A stretch of DNA of 64,000 nt from Lachnospiraceae bacterium (GCA_017469935.1 JAFUFL010000044.1:39264-103263), one strand, 5' to 3'; counted from the first letter of the stretch, positions 34,028 to 42,743 are shown. Numbers and translations are program-made. Notes: generated from the sequence alone by a model not told the origin.

Positions 34028-34204
34028 TTGTACCCCCGCTTCTCCGAACATCTCTATGATTGCTTTAACGCTCTTCGAAGAACAAGGATAATATGATCCG
34101 TTAAAACCGTCATCGGCCACATTAAAGTGTTTTTCGTATTGCATTTTTCCCTCGATAAACCGCACCAATGTTTTCTTCTATATTCTCGCATTCACAGCCG
34201 CTGC

Positions 34205-34405
34205 TCACTTAAGCAAATCAAATATAGAAAAGGTGGTCTTTTTATAAATCTTATTATATAGGGCTCTCTTAGGATTTCTGATCCATCCCCTTCCCTTTTT
34301 CCCATAACCGGGAATAACAGCCCTCTTTAATGACCTCTTGAGCTTTCCTGTTGTGCGGGCTTTCAGACTCTTTTTGATGCTGGGTTTCCTCATTCCAATC
34401 TTCAT
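34205..34405 (-). CDS. Small, strongly basic conserved protein
   Basis: The ATG at 34405 (MKIGMRKPS) lies after AAGG and gives 66 residues. About one third are Lys or Arg, with VIPGYGKKGRGWIRNPK as the conserved-looking core. Similar small proteins occur in many Firmicutes and in some mobile regions, so binding to nucleic acid is possible but unproven. TATAAT at 34428-34433 lies just upstream on the minus strand. The surrounding DNA is AT-rich compared with its neighbours. Confidence 0.65.
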   Translation of the reverse strand: MKIGMRKPSIKKSLKARTTGKLKRSLKRAVIPGYGKKGRGWIRNPKRALYNKIYKKTTFSIFDLLK

Positions 34406-34548
34406 TGCTTCCATCCTTTCAAGTAAAATTATATATTGTCTATTGTTGCTTTCATAAGTTACCGATCACCGAATCTTTTCCAAGACCTTGATGATATTGT
34501 CATGGAAAACAGAGTCTGCCGTCCCTTCTATTCAGCCTGGTCCTCACC

Positions 34549-35430
34549 TCAGTAAAAATGTGCAAAGTTTCGGGAAAACTCCTTGAAATTGTACTGATTG
34601 GCAGAATGATCCATGACTGCGAAGTCGATCCTGTCGAACATATCCTTTTCTTTCATCCCGTCATAGTCAAATTCCTTGAGCGCCTTGTAAAACAGATCGG
34701 AGACAATCCGGGCATCATTTCGAAAAGCCCCGCAGCCAAATGCTCCCAGGACAAGGCGATTGTACCCCAGATAGGCCGCCACCTTCAGCATTCCCGTGAT
34801 CCGCCGGTATACCATTGCCTCATATTCTGACCGGTTCATCCCCTCCATGCCGTAGGTCAGCATAGGCGCAGCACAGGTCATCACGGCCACAATGACGGTA
34901 TCCTCCAGAAGGTCGCCATTTTCATCTTTGATGATCTCGACCTGAGGATGGATGATCACGGCATCGGATCCCATATACGTATGCAGGGAACGGTTATATT
35001 TATAGTAAGGAAGGGAGTTCCTGCTTTCAAGAGACAGAAGCAGGGAACTCTTTCTGCACAGGTCTTCTTCCTGTGCTTTTGCGCCTCTTCTCACCCCGCC
35101 TCCCGGATTTACCGGATTGGCCAGATTCAGCACAAGTACCGGCTTAGCATCTTCTTCTGCAAGGTCATTGGAAAACTCTTCTGTCCTCTTTCTGGCCAGC
35201 GTAAAAGAATCTGCATTTACACAGCTGTACTCGCAGCGGCCCATTACGTGAACATGCTGAAAATCTTTATATTCAGAAACAGCCCGGATCTCCTTAGGAA
35301 GAAATACCCTGGCTTCCTCCATCTGCTTCCTTGTCAGTTTCAGTTTTTTCTTCTCATTATCCTTTACATACCACCCCTGCTTACAGATATTCAGCGTATC
35401 CTGCAAAACCGCGATATTATCCTGTCTCAT
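34549..35430 (-). CDS. Bacterial-type poly(ADP-ribose) glycohydrolase-like protein (TIGR02452)
   Basis: The ATG at 35430 (MRQDNIAV) follows AAGGGGG and gives 293 residues. The PARG signature is seen as NPGGGVRRGAKAQEEDLCR (about residues 106-124), with the catalytic Glu pair, and the downstream macrodomain part has LGAFGCGAFRND. Such enzymes remove ADP-ribose from proteins or act on free derivatives. No ADP-ribosyltransferase is adjacent. KptA, which produces an ADP-ribose phosphate, is about 8 kb away. Confidence 0.88.
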   Translation of the reverse strand: MRQDNIAVLQDTLNICKQGWYVKDNEKKKLKLTRKQMEEARVFLPKEIRAVSEYKDFQHVHVMGRCEYSCVNADSFTLARKRTEEFSNDLAEEDAKPVLVLNLANPVNPGGGVRRGAKAQEEDLCRKSSLLLSLESRNSLPYYKYNRSLHTYMGSDAVIIHPQVEIIKDENGDLLEDTVIVAVMTCAAPMLTYGMEGMNRSEYEAMVYRRITGMLKVAAYLGYNRLVLGAFGCGAFRNDARIVSDLFYKALKEFDYDGMKEKDMFDRIDFAVMDHSANQYNFKEFSRNFAHFY

Positions 35431-35479
35431 ATAAGCCCCCTTTAGTGGAATGCTTTTCTCATCCGCTACCACCATTTTA

Positions 35480-36016
35480 TCATTTCTCGCAAATCACAGC
35501 CTCACCATTGGCGTAGTTAAGGCGCTCGTGGTCCAGGCGAAAGCCCTGTTTTTTCAACTCCTGCATGAGCGTGATCATAAAGAAACCGTGCGTAAATACG
35601 GCGCAGTCTTCATTCTGCCGGATCAGATGGCGGACAAATTTCTCAGCGCGGCGCCTGGTCTGTGCCCGTGTTTCGGGCTGGCGCCGCATATTTGTGAGCC
35701 ATTGAATCCTACAGGCCGCTGACCATACAACTCCGGGCAGTTTCATCTCCGTGTCAAATCCCGACCTTGCCGGAACTTCGTTAATCAGCGAAGTGGCGTG
35801 GAACTCCCTATCTCCGACCACCTGCCTTGCCGTCGCTGTTGTTCTCGGTAACGTGCTGACATAGATTTTCCGAAACTCGACAGAAGGCAGGTTGACCGTT
35901 ACCGGCATAACGGGGGCCGCATCATAATCAGCACACCCTTTGTCATATTCGGCGGAAGTCATTCGGGATTTCCATTTCATATCCACTTTTGCATGTCTTA
36001 TCACAGCTACGATCAT
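35480..36016 (-). CDS. Histidine phosphatase-family protein
   Basis: The ATG at 36016 (MIVAVIRHAK) gives 178 residues. The phosphohistidine is in RHAK (His8), with STLPRTTATA and the second histidine in FTHGFFM. The first motif has Ala in place of Gly of the RHG signature, as in SixA-type members. The substrate is unknown. It begins 10 bases after the ArsC-like gene stop and lies 49 bases before the PARG-like gene. Confidence 0.82.
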   Translation of the reverse strand: MIVAVIRHAKVDMKWKSRMTSAEYDKGCADYDAAPVMPVTVNLPSVEFRKIYVSTLPRTTATARQVVGDREFHATSLINEVPARSGFDTEMKLPGVVWSAACRIQWLTNMRRQPETRAQTRRRAEKFVRHLIRQNEDCAVFTHGFFMITLMQELKKQGFRLDHERLNYANGEAVICEK

Positions 36017-36026
36017 CTCATCGTCC

Positions 36027-36383
36027 TCACTGTTTAAGTTTTGCCTCCCATTCCTCGACTTTGAACCCCACCAGCACAAAGTCATTACCGACAACCAGCG
36101 GACGCTTCACCAGCATACCGTCGGTCGCGAGAAGCTCTAACTGCTCTTCATCGCTCATATTCGCCAGTTTTTTGGAAAGGCCAAGTTCACGGTATGGGAT
36201 GCCGCTCGTGTTAAAAAAGCGTTTCAAAGGCAGGCCGCTCTGAACATAATATTTCTGCAGAGTATCCTTATCGGGGTGAGAGGTTTTGATATCGATATCC
36301 TCATGTTCTATGTTGTTCTCATCCAGCCATTTCAGCGCTTTTTTGCACGTGCTGCACTTGCTGTAACAATATACTTTAATCAT
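36027..36383 (-). CDS. ArsC/Spx-family thioredoxin-fold protein
   Basis: A 118-residue protein beginning YCYSKCSTCKKA, with Cys10 and Cys13 as a CxxC pair. KRPLVVGNDFVLVGF near the C-terminus is the usual family block. It resembles the YffB/ArsC group more than the regulatory Spx, and a true arsenate reductase role is not supported by any ars gene. AAAGGAGG precedes the start. It is 31 bases downstream of the D-2-hydroxyacid dehydrogenase. Confidence 0.85.
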   Translation of the reverse strand: MIKVYCYSKCSTCKKALKWLDENNIEHEDIDIKTSHPDKDTLQKYYVQSGLPLKRFFNTSGIPYRELGLSKKLANMSDEEQLELLATDGMLVKRPLVVGNDFVLVGFKVEEWEAKLKQ

Positions 36384-36414
36384 TGTCAGCCTCCTTTTAT
36401 AATTCCTGCTCCAT

Positions 36415-37386
36415 TTAATCCTTATTTACTACATTGATCGGAGCGCCTTCTATAAATGCCTTGATATTATCCGCCGTAATATCCATGATCCTCTGGCGCG
36501 CCTCTTTGGCTGCCCAGGAAATATGAGGGGTAATCAGGCAATTCTTCGCTCCAAGAAGCGGATTGTCTCCCTTGATCGGCTCTGTGGAAACTACGTCTAA
36601 TCCGGCCGCATAAACCTTGCCGCTGTCAAGCGCGTCCGCCAGGTCCTGCTCCACGACCAGCTGGCCGCGGCTGTTGTTGATCAGGATCACTCCATCCTTC
36701 ATCTTTGCGATGTTTTCTTTGTTGATCAATCCCTCTGTGTCCGGGAACAGAGGACAATGCAGGAAAATAACGTCCGCCTGAGCGAAGAGTTCGTCTCTCT
36801 CCACATATTCATCGGCAATCGCTTTGCCGCTCTCAGACTGGTATATGTCATTTACGATTACTCTCATTCCCAGCGCCTTCAGTATTTTGCCCGTTGTCTG
36901 ACCAATCCTGCCAAATCCAATAATACCGACTGTCTTGCCGTACAACTCGATCATAGGATAATCCCAGAAACACCAGTCCACGTTCTTTTCCCAACGGCCT
37001 TCCTTGACCGCCCTGTCATGGGCGCCGTAGTGTGCACAGATCTCAAGAAGAAGACCGACAGCATACTGCCCTACGATCTGGGTTCCGTAAGTCGGTACAT
37101 TAAGAACGACGATTCCTTTCTCCTTGGCGGCCGCGCAGTCAACTACATTGTATCCTGTTGCGAGCACTGCTACAGCCTTGAGATCGGGACATTTTTCCAT
37201 CGTCTCTCTTGAAATCGGGGTTTTATTGATCACTGCAATCTCGGCTCCCTGCAGTCTCTGCGCAATCAGCGGCGACTCCTCGTAGGATGTCCTGTCATAA
37301 ACGATGACTTCACCAAATTTCTCAAGTGATTCCCATGAGAGATCTCCGGGGTTCTCTGTATAACCGTCTAATACTACAATTTTCAT
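36415..37386 (-). CDS. D-2-hydroxyacid dehydrogenase (glycerate/hydroxypyruvate type)
   Basis: The ATG at 37386 (MKIVVLDGYTENPGDLSW) gives 323 residues. The opening is characteristic of glycerate dehydrogenase-like members. The NAD site is GIIGFGRIGQTTG (about 150-162), with the catalytic Arg in NNSRGQL and His in TPHISWA. It reduces 2-keto acids such as hydroxypyruvate with NADH. A likely promoter (TTGAAA, TATATT) overlaps the terminator at 37478-37510, so it is probably transcribed from there. Confidence 0.85.
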   Translation of the reverse strand: MKIVVLDGYTENPGDLSWESLEKFGEVIVYDRTSYEESPLIAQRLQGAEIAVINKTPISRETMEKCPDLKAVAVLATGYNVVDCAAAKEKGIVVLNVPTYGTQIVGQYAVGLLLEICAHYGAHDRAVKEGRWEKNVDWCFWDYPMIELYGKTVGIIGFGRIGQTTGKILKALGMRVIVNDIYQSESGKAIADEYVERDELFAQADVIFLHCPLFPDTEGLINKENIAKMKDGVILINNSRGQLVVEQDLADALDSGKVYAAGLDVVSTEPIKGDNPLLGAKNCLITPHISWAAKEARQRIMDITADNIKAFIEGAPINVVNKD

Positions 37387-37477
37387 ATTATTCTCCATTC
37401 TTTGAAATGGGGCTGCCTGTATCTGCAGACACCCCATATCCAGCACTCTGTTTACTGTCTTTTAATAATAATAATAT

Positions 37478-37510
37478 AAAAAACTCCCGGATTTTCAAGA
37501 AATCCGGGAG
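37478..37510 (-). terminator. Intrinsic terminator in the spacer upstream of the dehydrogenase
   Basis: On the minus strand CTCCCGGATTT and AAATCCGGGAG form an 11-bp stem followed by TTTTTT. It closes an upstream minus-strand transcript that would carry the 22-codon ORF at 37532-37600. Confidence 0.8.
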
Positions 37511-37531
37511 ATACTGTAATCTATGGAATTG

Positions 37532-37600
37532 TTATTTGAAGAGCCGAATCAGAGTTTTCTTGAGCCCACGTTCTGCATATGTTTTACTGTGCTTTTTCAT
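37532..37600 (-). other. Possible small transcript with a 22-residue basic ORF
   Basis: An ATG at 37600 opens 22 codons (MKKHSKTYAERG at the start, Lys/Arg-rich throughout), followed within 25 bases by a strong terminator. No ribosome site is visible and the promoter is weak, so it could equally be a small RNA. Nothing else gene-like is present between 37387 and 37691. Confidence 0.3.
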
Positions 37601-37691
37601 CGTCAGGCGGCATGGACAGGCCCGGTAATCTTTGTAATACTATTAGTAAATATTTTTCATAGCTTTATTATTTCAGCCAAAGGAGTTATTT

Positions 37692-38345
37692 ATGTACCAA
37701 TACCTTCTGTTTGACCTTGACGGCACACTGACAAACCCCAAAGAAGGGATCACTAAAAGTGTACAGCATGCACTGCGCCATTTCGGGATCGAAGTTGCGA
37801 ACCCCGATACCCTGACACCCTACATCGGCCCGCCGCTCATCCCCTCTTTCATGGAATTCCACGGACTCACCCAGGAACAGGCCCTGGAAGCGCTTCAGGT
37901 TTACCGCCAGCGCTTTTCGTCTGTCGGCTTATTTGAGAACGAAGTATTGGACGGCGTCCCGGAGATGCTTCGTGCTCTAAAGCAAAACGGCAGGTTTGTC
38001 GCCGTCGCATCTTCCAAGCCTGAGCCGTATGTGATCAGGATTCTGGAACATTTTGACCTCCTGCAGTACTTCGATGAGGTCGTCGGTGCCAGCATGGATG
38101 AAAAGCGCTCCGCAAAAAAGGATATCATCGAAGAGGCCCTGCGCCGGATGGGAAAAGCTCCCGGGGACCGGGACGTCCTGATGATCGGGGACCGCATGCA
38201 CGATGTTGAAGGTGCGCAGCTGTGCGGACTTGACAGCCTTGGTATCTATACGGGTTTTGCTCCCGAAGGCGAACTGGAAGATGCCGGTGCAACTTATGTG
38301 TTTCACACGATCGGGGAAATGGCAGATTTTCTGCTGAATAAGTAA
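37692..38345 (+). CDS. HAD-superfamily hydrolase, phosphoglycolate phosphatase-like
   Basis: A 217-residue protein with AAAGGAG upstream. HAD motifs are DLDGTLTNP (nucleophile Asp9, acid Asp11), VASSKPEPY (motif II) and MIGDRMHDVEGA (motif IV). The cap domain between residues 15 and 85 is the C1 helical type. It probably dephosphorylates a small phosphorylated metabolite. It is divergent from the dehydrogenase group. Confidence 0.88.
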   Translation: MYQYLLFDLDGTLTNPKEGITKSVQHALRHFGIEVANPDTLTPYIGPPLIPSFMEFHGLTQEQALEALQVYRQRFSSVGLFENEVLDGVPEMLRALKQNGRFVAVASSKPEPYVIRILEHFDLLQYFDEVVGASMDEKRSAKKDIIEEALRRMGKAPGDRDVLMIGDRMHDVEGAQLCGLDSLGIYTGFAPEGELEDAGATYVFHTIGEMADFLLNK

Positions 38346-38542
38346 TTAGATATGCACCCGCGATGATTCGGCTGGGTTGTGCTCTTCCAATGCCGCCATT
38401 CTTTATCTTAAAATTCCATTTCCGATATTCCAAATCCGAATATCCGGAAATTCAAAATAGCAATTGGACATTTCTCCGTGTTAACGGTATTCTTCCATTA
38501 GAATTAGAAAGAAAACATTTTTCAAAAGAAGGAGACCGTACT

Positions 38543-39082
38543 ATGGACGATGCCAATACTAAAACCGAATGTCTGAGACAAAACCTGTTGGGCATCATGA
38601 CAAAACGACCAATAATGATGGTCCTTCTAATAGGAATCATCCTTTCACTTTCCTCATGCGGTACAGCTCAAGCGGCATCCGGTCCGAAGGAATCCCCCGA
38701 TACGCAGGAGGAACCGGAAGCAATGCTGCAAATGAAGATCGGTGAGACAAAAGTTAAAGTCAATTGGGAGGATAATGACTCTGTAGCAGCGCTGAAAGAG
38801 CTTTGCAAGGATGCGCCGCTTACCATACAGATGTCTATGTACGGCGGCTTTGAGCAGGTGGGTCCGATCGGTACCCGCCTTCCCTCCGACGATATCCAGA
38901 CCACAACGGCTTCCGGAGACATCGTGCTCTATTCCGGCAGCCAGATTGTCATATTCTATGGATCCAATTCCTGGGCTTATACAAGGCTCGGACATATTGA
39001 AGACCAGGATTCTGCCGGCATGGCTGCTCTTCTTGGCAACGGAGATGTGACAATCACTATCAGTATGGAAACTGTAGAATAA
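38543..39082 (+). CDS. Cyclophilin-like fold lipoprotein
   Basis: The ATG at 38543 (MDDANTK) has AAGGAG and gives 179 residues; an internal ATG (MTKRPIMM) would also leave a normal lipoprotein signal. The lipobox is LSSC. After a short acidic linker, MKIGETKVKVNWEDNDS through TITISME fits the bacterial cyclophilin-like domain. Its role is unknown. The aldo/keto reductase follows after 32 bases, suggesting an operon, and similar lipoproteins are often found with redox enzymes. Confidence 0.75.
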   Translation: MDDANTKTECLRQNLLGIMTKRPIMMVLLIGIILSLSSCGTAQAASGPKESPDTQEEPEAMLQMKIGETKVKVNWEDNDSVAALKELCKDAPLTIQMSMYGGFEQVGPIGTRLPSDDIQTTTASGDIVLYSGSQIVIFYGSNSWAYTRLGHIEDQDSAGMAALLGNGDVTITISMETVE

Positions 39083-39114
39083 CTCGATCTGTCAATAACA
39101 GAAAGGAGAAACTC

Positions 39115-40248
39115 ATGAACTTCATTCCCGAAAAAAAACTGGGCTTCGGCCTCATGAGACTGCCTCAGAACTCACCAAATGCAGCGGATATCGATCTGGA
39201 ACAGGTAAAGCAGATGGTGGATCTGTTCCTGGAAAAGGGCTTCACATATTTTGACACCGCCTGGATGTACAACGGCTTTGCCAGCGAAAACGCGGTAAAG
39301 AAAGTCCTGACCTCCCGCCATCCGAGAGAATCTTTCACCCTGGCGACCAAGCTTCACGCCGGATTCGTGCACTCCTTCGAAGACCGGGACAAGGTTTTTA
39401 ATGCACAGTTGGAGAAAACCGGGGCCGGTTATTTTGATTATTACCTTCTCCATGGCATCGAGGCGGGAATGCTCCCGGCTTATGAAAAATACGACTGCTT
39501 CTCCTGGCTGCTGGGCAAAAAAGCAGCTGGTCTGGTAAAACATGCAGGATTTTCCTTCCATGACCAGCCGGAGCTTCTGGACCGGATCCTTACAGAACAC
39601 CCGGAGATGGAATTTGTCCAGCTGCAGATCAATTATCTGGACTGGGAAAGCGAATGGGTAAAGAGCCGCGCCTGCTACGAGGTCTGCGTAAAGCACGGCA
39701 AGCCTGTCATTGTCATGGAGCCGGTAAAAGGCGGGACCCTGGCAAATGTACCGGAAGAAGCAGAGAAACTGTTTGCTTCCGAAAATCCTTCCATGTCTGT
39801 CCCCAGCTGGGCGATCCGCTTTGCCGCATCCCTGCCCAATGTGATGGTGGTTCTTTCCGGAATGAGCACACTATCGCAGATGCAGGACAACCTGAGCTAT
39901 ATGGCAGATTTTAAGCCTCTGACAGATGCGGAAAAGGACGTCTGTTTCAAGGTTGCCGACATCATCAATAACCAGATTACGGTGCCCTGCACTGCCTGTC
40001 ACTACTGCACACCGGGATGTCCCATGGACATCGCCATCCCGGAGTATTTCTCCCTGTATAACGAGGATATGAGGGAGAATCTTGAGGAGAAGGGCTGGAC
40101 GATCAATTTCACGAACTACGATCTTCTTTCTGAAAAGAGGGGAAAGGCGAAAGACTGTATTGCCTGTGGCCAGTGCGAAAGCGTATGCCCCCAGCACCTT
40201 ACGATCATTGACTTCCTGAAAGATGTCTCTGCGCACTTTGACCATTGA
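39115..40248 (+). CDS. Aldo/keto reductase with C-terminal 4Fe-4S domain (copy 2)
   Basis: A 377-residue paralogue of the gene at 27372. It has the same start pattern (LGFGLMRLP), the catalytic FDTAWMYNG, and the cluster motifs CTACHYCTPGCP and CIACGQCESVCPQH. Compared with copy 1, the region after the first cluster is rearranged in sequence but of the same length. AAAGGAG lies upstream. It is followed by a bidirectional terminator. The substrate is unknown. Confidence 0.9.
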   Translation: MNFIPEKKLGFGLMRLPQNSPNAADIDLEQVKQMVDLFLEKGFTYFDTAWMYNGFASENAVKKVLTSRHPRESFTLATKLHAGFVHSFEDRDKVFNAQLEKTGAGYFDYYLLHGIEAGMLPAYEKYDCFSWLLGKKAAGLVKHAGFSFHDQPELLDRILTEHPEMEFVQLQINYLDWESEWVKSRACYEVCVKHGKPVIVMEPVKGGTLANVPEEAEKLFASENPSMSVPSWAIRFAASLPNVMVVLSGMSTLSQMQDNLSYMADFKPLTDAEKDVCFKVADIINNQITVPCTACHYCTPGCPMDIAIPEYFSLYNEDMRENLEEKGWTINFTNYDLLSEKRGKAKDCIACGQCESVCPQHLTIIDFLKDVSAHFDH

Positions 40249-40275
40249 TTATCGTATAAGCAAGACCAAAAGAAA

Positions 40276-40313
40276 AAAGCACCTGACGGATTATCATCCT
40301 CAGGTGCTTTTAT
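40276..40313. terminator. Bidirectional terminator
   Basis: AAAGCACCTGA (40276-40286) pairs with TCAGGTGCTTT (40300-40310), with extra inner pairing GGAT/ATCC. U-rich tracts lie on both sides. It separates convergent genes. Confidence 0.85.
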
Positions 40314-40366
40314 TTGACGTTCATTATGATGCGATTAAGCTTTTTGCAATTCTCTTTCCCGGAACC

Positions 40367-40558
40367 TTACTTGTTCTCCTTCAGTGCGGGAAGAACATAT
40401 TTTGTAAAGGAATAGAGCGAACCACTCATGATTGCATTTGCTGACGCAAAATAAATAATGTTATCGTTCAGATACTGCATAAATCTCTGTCCAAGGTTCT
40501 GAGGCTTTTTAGCCGTTTTCTCCGCTTCATAATATTTTAATGCACTTGCTGCTGTCAT
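40367..40558 (-). CDS. Small hypothetical protein
   Basis: A 63-residue protein with a strong AAGGAGG site. It is Lys/Ala/Asn-rich at the start and has a moderately hydrophobic stretch (IIYFASANAIMSGSLYSF, residues 34-51) that might insert in or touch the membrane. I recognise no family. It stands alone between the bidirectional terminator and a 279-base spacer in which I see only weak hairpins. Confidence 0.55.
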   Translation of the reverse strand: MTAASALKYYEAEKTAKKPQNLGQRFMQYLNDNIIYFASANAIMSGSLYSFTKYVLPALKENK

Positions 40559-40837
40559 ATTCTTTTCCTCCTTATGTTTACGGATCTCGTTAAAAGATCC
40601 TGTCGCTTTTCAAGCTGCAAGTGAGATTTTAGTCTCAAAACAGAATTTAGAGAAGGAAAGTATTTGACTTATTTTTGCGCGTTTTTGACCATGCCGGGCA
40701 TTCTCCATTTCTTTTTCCTAAGGTTCTTCTAATGTTTCGGTTTTAAAGTATTAAACGAAAAGACACCTGGGGGGAGATCGAAACAGGCGGTATCCTTCAT
40801 TTTGAGAAGGAAAAGCAGAAAGGAGTATTGACCTGAA

Positions 40838-41749
40838 ATGTTCAGAAAACACTATTTTGCAATTTTCTACAGCATACTGCTGACAGCTTTTACTGTTTAC
40901 ATGGCTTTGGATACTTTCGTGATCACCCGGGTTTACGCCGCGGTACCTTCCGCAGAGGCTTCTTCCATTGAAACGGAGGCAGAGGAAGAATCGGCGGAAA
41001 CCAATGCAAGCTGGTCCTCTGTATCCACAGAGACTGCGTATCAGGACGAGAACATCTCCGTCACGATCACTGAGTACCGGGAATACGACAGCTCGATCTA
41101 CGTCGCAGATATCCGGCTCTCCTCTCCCGAATACCTTAAAACGGCACTGGCACAAAATGCATATGGCAAAAATGTGACAGACAAAACATCTGAAATGGCT
41201 CTCGAAAATAATGCTGTACTGGCCATAAACGGAGATTACTATGGCGCGCGGGAGACCGGATATGTCTTAAGAAATGGCGTTCTCTACAGAGATACGGCAC
41301 AGAAGGGACAGGAGGATCTTGTTATTTACGAAGACGGCAGCTTTGAGATCATCGTTGAAGACCAGGTCACAGCGCAGGAACTTCTGGATAAAGGAGCGGT
41401 TCAGATCCTCTCCTTTGGCCCGGCGCTAGTGAACGACAGCGAGATCTCCGTAACCACAGATGAAGAGGTCGGAAAAGCCAAAAGCAGCAATCCTCGCACC
41501 GCGATCGGCGTGATCGATGACCTGCACTATGTTTTTGTCGTGTCGGACGGCCGGACCGATGAGAGCGAAGGCCTCTCCCTCTATCAGCTGGCACAGTTCA
41601 TGTCGAGTTTGGGCGTCAGGACCGCCTATAATCTGGATGGCGGCGGCTCATCGACAATGGTCTTTAACGGCACTGTTATCAATACCCCGACAAATACCGG
41701 GAAGAGGAGCAAAGAAAGGAGCGTGAGCGACATTGTTTATATCGGATAG
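40838..41749 (+). CDS. Phosphodiester glycosidase-family protein (NAGPA domain)
   Basis: A 303-residue protein with one N-terminal membrane helix (residues 3-27) then an acidic linker. The domain has AINGDYYG, LRNGVLYRD, NPRTAIGVI and NLDGGGSSTM (about residues 264-273), the signature of N-acetylglucosamine-1-phosphodiester alpha-N-acetylglucosaminidase-like proteins. It would act outside the membrane, perhaps on wall or capsule polymers. The C-terminus overlaps the next gene by 17 bases. Confidence 0.88.
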   Translation: MFRKHYFAIFYSILLTAFTVYMALDTFVITRVYAAVPSAEASSIETEAEEESAETNASWSSVSTETAYQDENISVTITEYREYDSSIYVADIRLSSPEYLKTALAQNAYGKNVTDKTSEMALENNAVLAINGDYYGARETGYVLRNGVLYRDTAQKGQEDLVIYEDGSFEIIVEDQVTAQELLDKGAVQILSFGPALVNDSEISVTTDEEVGKAKSSNPRTAIGVIDDLHYVFVVSDGRTDESEGLSLYQLAQFMSSLGVRTAYNLDGGGSSTMVFNGTVINTPTNTGKRSKERSVSDIVYIG

Positions 41750-42119
41750 GAAAAAAGACCAGGCAGTTCGGATTGCCAGAAACTACGCAGCAGCCTCCCT
41801 GTTCTGCGCTTTGTTCGGAGCCGTCTATGAGATTTTCAGTCATGAAGTATACTCCTACAGTATGATCTATGCCTTTATTATCCCGCTCGCAGGAGGAGCA
41901 CTGCCCTTCCTGGCGATTGCTGCCGGGCACATCAAACGTTTCCCCGGCCGTATATCCCGCAGTCTCTATCATGCAGCGATCGCCACACTTACTATCGGAA
42001 GCATTATGAAAGGCGTCCTGGAAATCTACGGAACTACAAGCGTGCTCCTTCCCGCGTACTGGATTGCCGGAGGATTGCTGATCGCCGGCGCCGTCATTCT
42101 CAACATCGCGGTTTATTGA
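41733..42119 (+). CDS. Four-segment membrane protein with TTG start
   Basis: The frame has an in-frame TGA two codons upstream, so TTG at 41733 is the earliest start. GGAG lies eleven bases before it. It encodes 128 residues with about four hydrophobic segments (about 20-40, 45-65, 77-95, 105-125). Its start lies inside the phosphodiester glycosidase gene, overlapping by 17 bases, so coupling is likely. The family is not recognised. Confidence 0.65.
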   Translation: MFISDRKKDQAVRIARNYAAASLFCALFGAVYEIFSHEVYSYSMIYAFIIPLAGGALPFLAIAAGHIKRFPGRISRSLYHAAIATLTIGSIMKGVLEIYGTTSVLLPAYWIAGGLLIAGAVILNIAVY

Positions 42120-42128
42120 TATAAAATT

Positions 42129-42155
42129 AAGAGCAGGAACATGTGTCCTGCTCTT
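42129..42155. terminator. Bidirectional terminator
   Basis: AAGAGCAGGA (42129-42138) pairs with TCCTGCTCTT (42146-42155). It sits between the convergent membrane protein and azoreductase-like genes. Confidence 0.75.
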
Positions 42156-42179
42156 TATCATTTTACGCCTGTCAGAGGC

Positions 42180-42743
42180 CTAAACTTCTATCGTTGCCTC
42201 AACCGCACACAAAATCGCCTCTACATCCGCTCCGTAAATATCAAGACCGGTTGCCACGACCGATCTGACATCCTGAATACCGTAGAAGTTCTGCGCCAGT
42301 GCTTTTACATACCCGAAACCGTATTCCTGCGGGGCAAACCCGCCGCCGGCCGTTGTCACGTAAAAAAGCTTTTGTGCCTTGCAAAGTCCCATCGGGATGC
42401 CCTCTTCCGTGTATTTGAAGGTAATCCCTACAACATTAATCTGTTCAAAATATTGCTTAAGCGCTGCAGGAAAAGAGAGGTCCCAATAGGGCGCTGCGAT
42501 CACAATTGTCTCTGCCTCGGCGAACTTCCTTGCCTGATCAAACAGAACGTTATTGAATTCGCGCCCGGAAATCAGCCTGTCACGCATTTTCAAAAACTCT
42601 TCGTCAGTGAAAGGAAACCCGATCTTATCCAGTCGAAGTTCCTCATAAGGCCGGTTCAGTTTTGCGAGCAGCCGATCCGCAAGTCTTCTGGTTCTTGACT
42701 CACTGCGCACACACGCATTTATGAAAAGTACCGGTTTTTCCAC
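42180..42743 (-). CDS. FMN-dependent NAD(P)H oxidoreductase, azoreductase-like
   Basis: A GTG at 42743 with GGGAGG upstream gives 187 residues. The flavodoxin-like start VLFINACVRSESRTRRLAD, the AAPYWDLSFPAALKQYFEQIN block and TTAGGGF match FMN-dependent azoreductases and quinone reductases. It would reduce quinones or azo compounds two electrons at a time in the cytoplasm. Only a non-ATG start fits the ribosome site. It is a single gene. Confidence 0.85.
   Translation of the reverse strand: MEKPVLFINACVRSESRTRRLADRLLAKLNRPYEELRLDKIGFPFTDEEFLKMRDRLISGREFNNVLFDQARKFAEAETIVIAAPYWDLSFPAALKQYFEQINVVGITFKYTEEGIPMGLCKAQKLFYVTTAGGGFAPQEYGFGYVKALAQNFYGIQDVRSVVATGLDIYGADVEAILCAVEATIEV

Noticed and set aside
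36027-36383. Arsenate reductase for an arsenic resistance operon
   Set aside because: Only the thioredoxin-fold protein is present; no arsR, arsB or acr3 gene adjoins it.
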